Assembly: GCA_019234175.1 (NCBI GenBank)
Contig: JAFALP010000361.1
Coordinates: 1-7,208 of the forward strand
Length of the DNA: 7,208 bases
From: Actinomycetota bacterium
Lineage (GTDB): Bacteria > Actinomycetota > Thermoleophilia > Gaiellales > Gaiellaceae
Reading direction: 5' to 3'
The notes beneath the pieces were generated by a model that made no database searches, had not been told where the DNA came from, and saw only the letters and a list, made by a program, of their open reading frames with translations. Shown piece by piece: positions 5,697-7,208 of this stretch; within the stretch, counting starts at the first letter, position 1; every line of letters starts with the position of its first letter. Both the position numbers and the translations under genes were made by a program.

Positions 5697-6197
5697 ATGG
5701 CCCGCTCCTTCCGCGAGCTCGCGCACGACCTGAACAACGCGCTCCTGCCGTTGCGCGCCTACGGAGAGCTGGCGCTGCGCAAGATCGACCGCGGCGACGA
5801 TCCGCGCGAGGAGGTCGAGCAGATGCTGGCGGCGGCTGCGAATGCGGGCCGCATCGTGGACGAGCTCCGGGGCGAGTCCCGCCGCCGGCGCGTGCTCGTG
5901 CTCGAAGACGACGAGACGGTCCGCGAGTCGATCCTCCGCCTCCTGGAGATGTCCGGGTACGAGGCCGTGCCCGCCGCCGACCTGGAGCAGGCGGCGGCAG
6001 CCGGCCGAGTGGACCTCGTGCTCGCCGACCTCAGCGTCCGCGCGACTCGAGAGCGCATCTCCGAGATCTGTCCCGGAGCGCCTGCGATCTTCATGTCCGG
6101 TTCGGTTCCACCGGACGGCATTCCGCCCGAACGCTTCCTGGCGAAGCCGTTCGGGCTGCAGGAGCTCGAGGACGCCGTGGCCGGAGCGCTGCGCTAG
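5697..6197 (+). CDS. Kinase-less DHp-receiver fusion protein (H-box plus REC, no ATPase domain)
   Basis: This is a 166-residue soluble protein. Residues 5-57 resemble the dimerisation/phosphotransfer helices of hybrid histidine kinases: ELAHDLNNALLPLRAYGELA contains the H-box with His10 in the HDLNN form, and a second helix runs to about residue 57. Residue 66 already begins a receiver (RVLVLEDDETVRESI), with Asp71-Asp72, phosphoacceptor Asp111 (LVLADLSV), Ser134 (FMSGS) and Lys150 (AKPF). No N, G1, F or G2 box is present and there is no room for a CA domain of 110 or more residues, so the protein cannot autophosphorylate from ATP by the usual route. The receiver lacks the usual MPxxxG after the Asp and has a shortened, proline-rich alpha4 region. 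The ATG touches the preceding TAG with no gap, implying coupled translation. It could be a phosphorelay intermediate, a phosphate sink, or a remnant of a hybrid kinase. Confidence 0.85.
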   Translation: MARSFRELAHDLNNALLPLRAYGELALRKIDRGDDPREEVEQMLAAAANAGRIVDELRGESRRRRVLVLEDDETVRESILRLLEMSGYEAVPAADLEQAAAAGRVDLVLADLSVRATRERISEICPGAPAIFMSGSVPPDGIPPERFLAKPFGLQELEDAVAGALR

Positions 6198-6198
6198 C
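6193..6198. repeat. IS target hexamer GCTAGC (left copy of probable target duplication)
   Basis: GCTAGC directly precedes the TGT with which the insertion sequence appears to begin. IS481 itself is known to duplicate a 6-bp NCTAGN target, and this hexamer fits that rule exactly. The TAG inside it is the stop codon of the DHp-REC gene. The right copy lies beyond the window, so the duplication itself is not seen. Confidence 0.6.
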
Positions 6199-6219
6199 TG
6201 TAGTTCCTAAGCACGTTGG

Positions 6220-6286
6220 TTCATCCGGGCCGCCTTGGAGGCTGAGCGCTGTCGAGGCAGCTCAGTCGAGAGGAGACCCGGATGAA
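6220..6286 (+). promoter_or_regulatory. Nested inverted repeat that can pair the transposase start codon
   Basis: TTCATCCGGG (6220-6229) is a perfect 10-base complement of CCCGGATGAA (6277-6286), which contains the transposase ATG (6282-6284). Inside it, CTGAGC (6242-6247) pairs with GCTCAG (6260-6265). The ribosome binding site AGGAG (6271-6275) lies in the interior junction. In an RNA that starts upstream of 6220 the outer stem would occlude the start codon; an RNA starting inside the repeat could not form it. This resembles the known protection of IS10 and IS50 transposases from read-through transcription. Confidence 0.55.
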
Positions 6287-7208
6287 GCTTCACGGTAATG
6301 CGGCGCTCAGCTGGAGTGGGCGGCGGTTGCTGGCCGAGCGGGTGGTTGTCGAGGGCTGGACCGTGACCGCGGCGGCCGAGGCGGCCGCGGTCAGCGTGCG
6401 CTGTGCGCGCAAGTGGGTGGGCCGCTACCGCGCGGCTGGCGAGAGCGGCCTGTTGGATCGCTCATCGGCGCCACGTCGCGTCGCCAACCGCACCCCAGCC
6501 GACCGGGTGGCGGTGATCGTGCTGCTTCGCCAGCTGCGGATGACAGCGGCCGAGATCGCCGAGACGCTTGCGATGCCGCTCTCAACCGTCTCGGTCGTCC
6601 TCAAGCGGCACGGCATGGGCAAGCTCGGCAGGATCGGGCTCGAGCAGCCGGTGCGGTACGAGCGCTCGCGACCGGGCGAGCTCGTGCACGTCGATGTCAA
6701 GAAACTCGGCCGCATCCAAGGAGGCGCCGGCAAGCGCGTCCGGGGTGGCGGACTCAACCACTACCAGCCGACCTTCACCGACAACCACGGTCATCGCCGC
6801 ACAACCGTCGGCTGGGAGTACGTGCACATCGCCATCGACGACCACAGCAGGCTCGCCTACGCAGAGGTCCTGCCCGACGAGACGGCGGCAACCGCGATCG
6901 GCTTCCTCCGCCGCGCCGTCACCTTCTTTGCACGCTACGGCATCACCGTCGAGCGCGTGCTAACAGACAACGGCTCCGCCTACCGCGCAACCATCCACGC
7001 GCTCGCATGCCGAGCCCTCCGCATCCGACACATCCGCACCCGGCCACGCCACCCGCAGACCAACGGCAAGGCCGAGCGCTTCATCCGCACCCTCATCAAC
7101 GGCTGGGCCTACGGCGCCATCTACGCCTCAAGCAACGAACGCACCGCCGCCCTTGACGGCTGGCTCTGGCACTACAACCATCGACGCCGACACTCAGCAC
7201 TCGGCCAC
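6282..7208 (+). CDS. IS481 family transposase (3'-truncated by window end)
   Basis: The frame is open from ATG 6282 to the last base, giving 309 residues without a stop. AGGAG (6271-6275) lies six bases upstream of the start. Residues about 20-60 form a helix-turn-helix (TAAAEAAAVSVRCARKWVGR), with a second winged-helix-like segment near 85-115. The catalytic RNase H-like core follows: Asp138 in HVDVKKLGRI, Asp229 in LTDNGSAYR and Glu265 in NGKAERF. The D-to-E gap of 35 residues matches the DDE(35) pattern of IS481 and related transposases. The C-terminal YNHRRRHSALGH region is the usual end block, so probably only some 10-20 residues are missing. The protein cuts and joins the element ends. 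No frameshift or internal stop is seen, so the copy may be active or recent. Confidence 0.93.
   Translation, partial: MKLHGNAALSWSGRRLLAERVVVEGWTVTAAAEAAAVSVRCARKWVGRYRAAGESGLLDRSSAPRRVANRTPADRVAVIVLLRQLRMTAAEIAETLAMPLSTVSVVLKRHGMGKLGRIGLEQPVRYERSRPGELVHVDVKKLGRIQGGAGKRVRGGGLNHYQPTFTDNHGHRRTTVGWEYVHIAIDDHSRLAYAEVLPDETAATAIGFLRRAVTFFARYGITVERVLTDNGSAYRATIHALACRALRIRHIRTRPRHPQTNGKAERFIRTLINGWAYGAIYASSNERTAALDGWLWHYNHRRRHSALGH

Larger units (their letters stand above)
6199..7208 (+). mobile_element. IS481-family insertion sequence, left end and most of body (right end outside window)
   Basis: The element is defined by an IS481-type transposase gene, a left boundary at TGTAGTTCCTAAGC (6199 onward) and a flanking NCTAGN target. 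About 83 bases separate the inferred end from the transposase start; they hold a nested inverted repeat and a ribosome binding site. The right terminal inverted repeat is not in the window, so the exact left end is inferred from the TGT start and the target hexamer. The orientation is the same as the upstream operon. Confidence 0.8.

Noticed and set aside
6198..6281. Own promoter for the transposase within the left end of the insertion sequence
   Set aside because: TTGGTT at 6216-6221 resembles a -35 box but no -10 lies at suitable spacing; I could not support a promoter.
6413..7156. Frame of 247 codons inside the insertion sequence
   Set aside because: It is an out-of-frame shadow of the transposase, which runs open from 6282 with the full DDE triad.

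Overview
The window is high-GC bacterial DNA with dense, short-gapped genes. Its style (S9 peptidase, NarL-type regulators, GTG starts, strong G/C third positions) fits an actinobacterium, perhaps a Thermoleophilia-like lineage. That placement is an impression from codon use and protein style, not a demonstrated assignment.

Layout, left to right. (1) 1-342 is the 3' end of a membrane permease of the ArsP_1/DUF318 type, cut by the window start. (2) Convergent to it, 348-431 on the minus strand, lies a complete tRNA-Leu(UAG). Behind it on the same strand is a small uncharacterised gene (444-722). (3) A 48-bp divergent gap with a symmetrical CTATAG core separates that gene from a cytosolic S9 prolyl-oligopeptidase-type peptidase (771-2708). 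(4) The peptidase is tail-to-tail with a nitroreductase-family flavoprotein gene (2712-3332, minus), three bases apart. (5) From 3439 to 6197 there is a compact four-gene signalling operon on the plus strand: a REC-HD-GYP c-di-GMP phosphodiesterase, two paralogous NarL/LuxR-type response regulators in tandem, and a 166-residue protein that joins a histidine-kinase H-box (DHp-like) segment directly to a receiver domain with no ATP-binding kinase domain between. (6) From 6199 to the right edge lies an IS481-family insertion sequence. It sits in a GCTAGC target hexamer that contains the stop codon of the last operon gene, and it is cut by the window end shortly before the end of its transposase.

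How the genes may work together. The operon has phosphoacceptor Asp residues in all four proteins and one candidate phosphorylatable His, but no ATP-binding kinase domain is visible. The simplest reading is that a histidine kinase encoded elsewhere feeds phosphoryl groups into this set. The DHp-REC protein could be a kinase-less relay or sink linking c-di-GMP turnover (HD-GYP) to transcription (the two NarL regulators). This DHp-REC protein is the most unusual item in the window. It lacks the whole catalytic domain, and its receiver is compacted in the beta3-alpha3 and alpha4 regions. The second item of note is the insertion sequence. It entered at a CTAG stop codon in the same direction as the operon, and its leader can fold so that the transposase start codon is paired.
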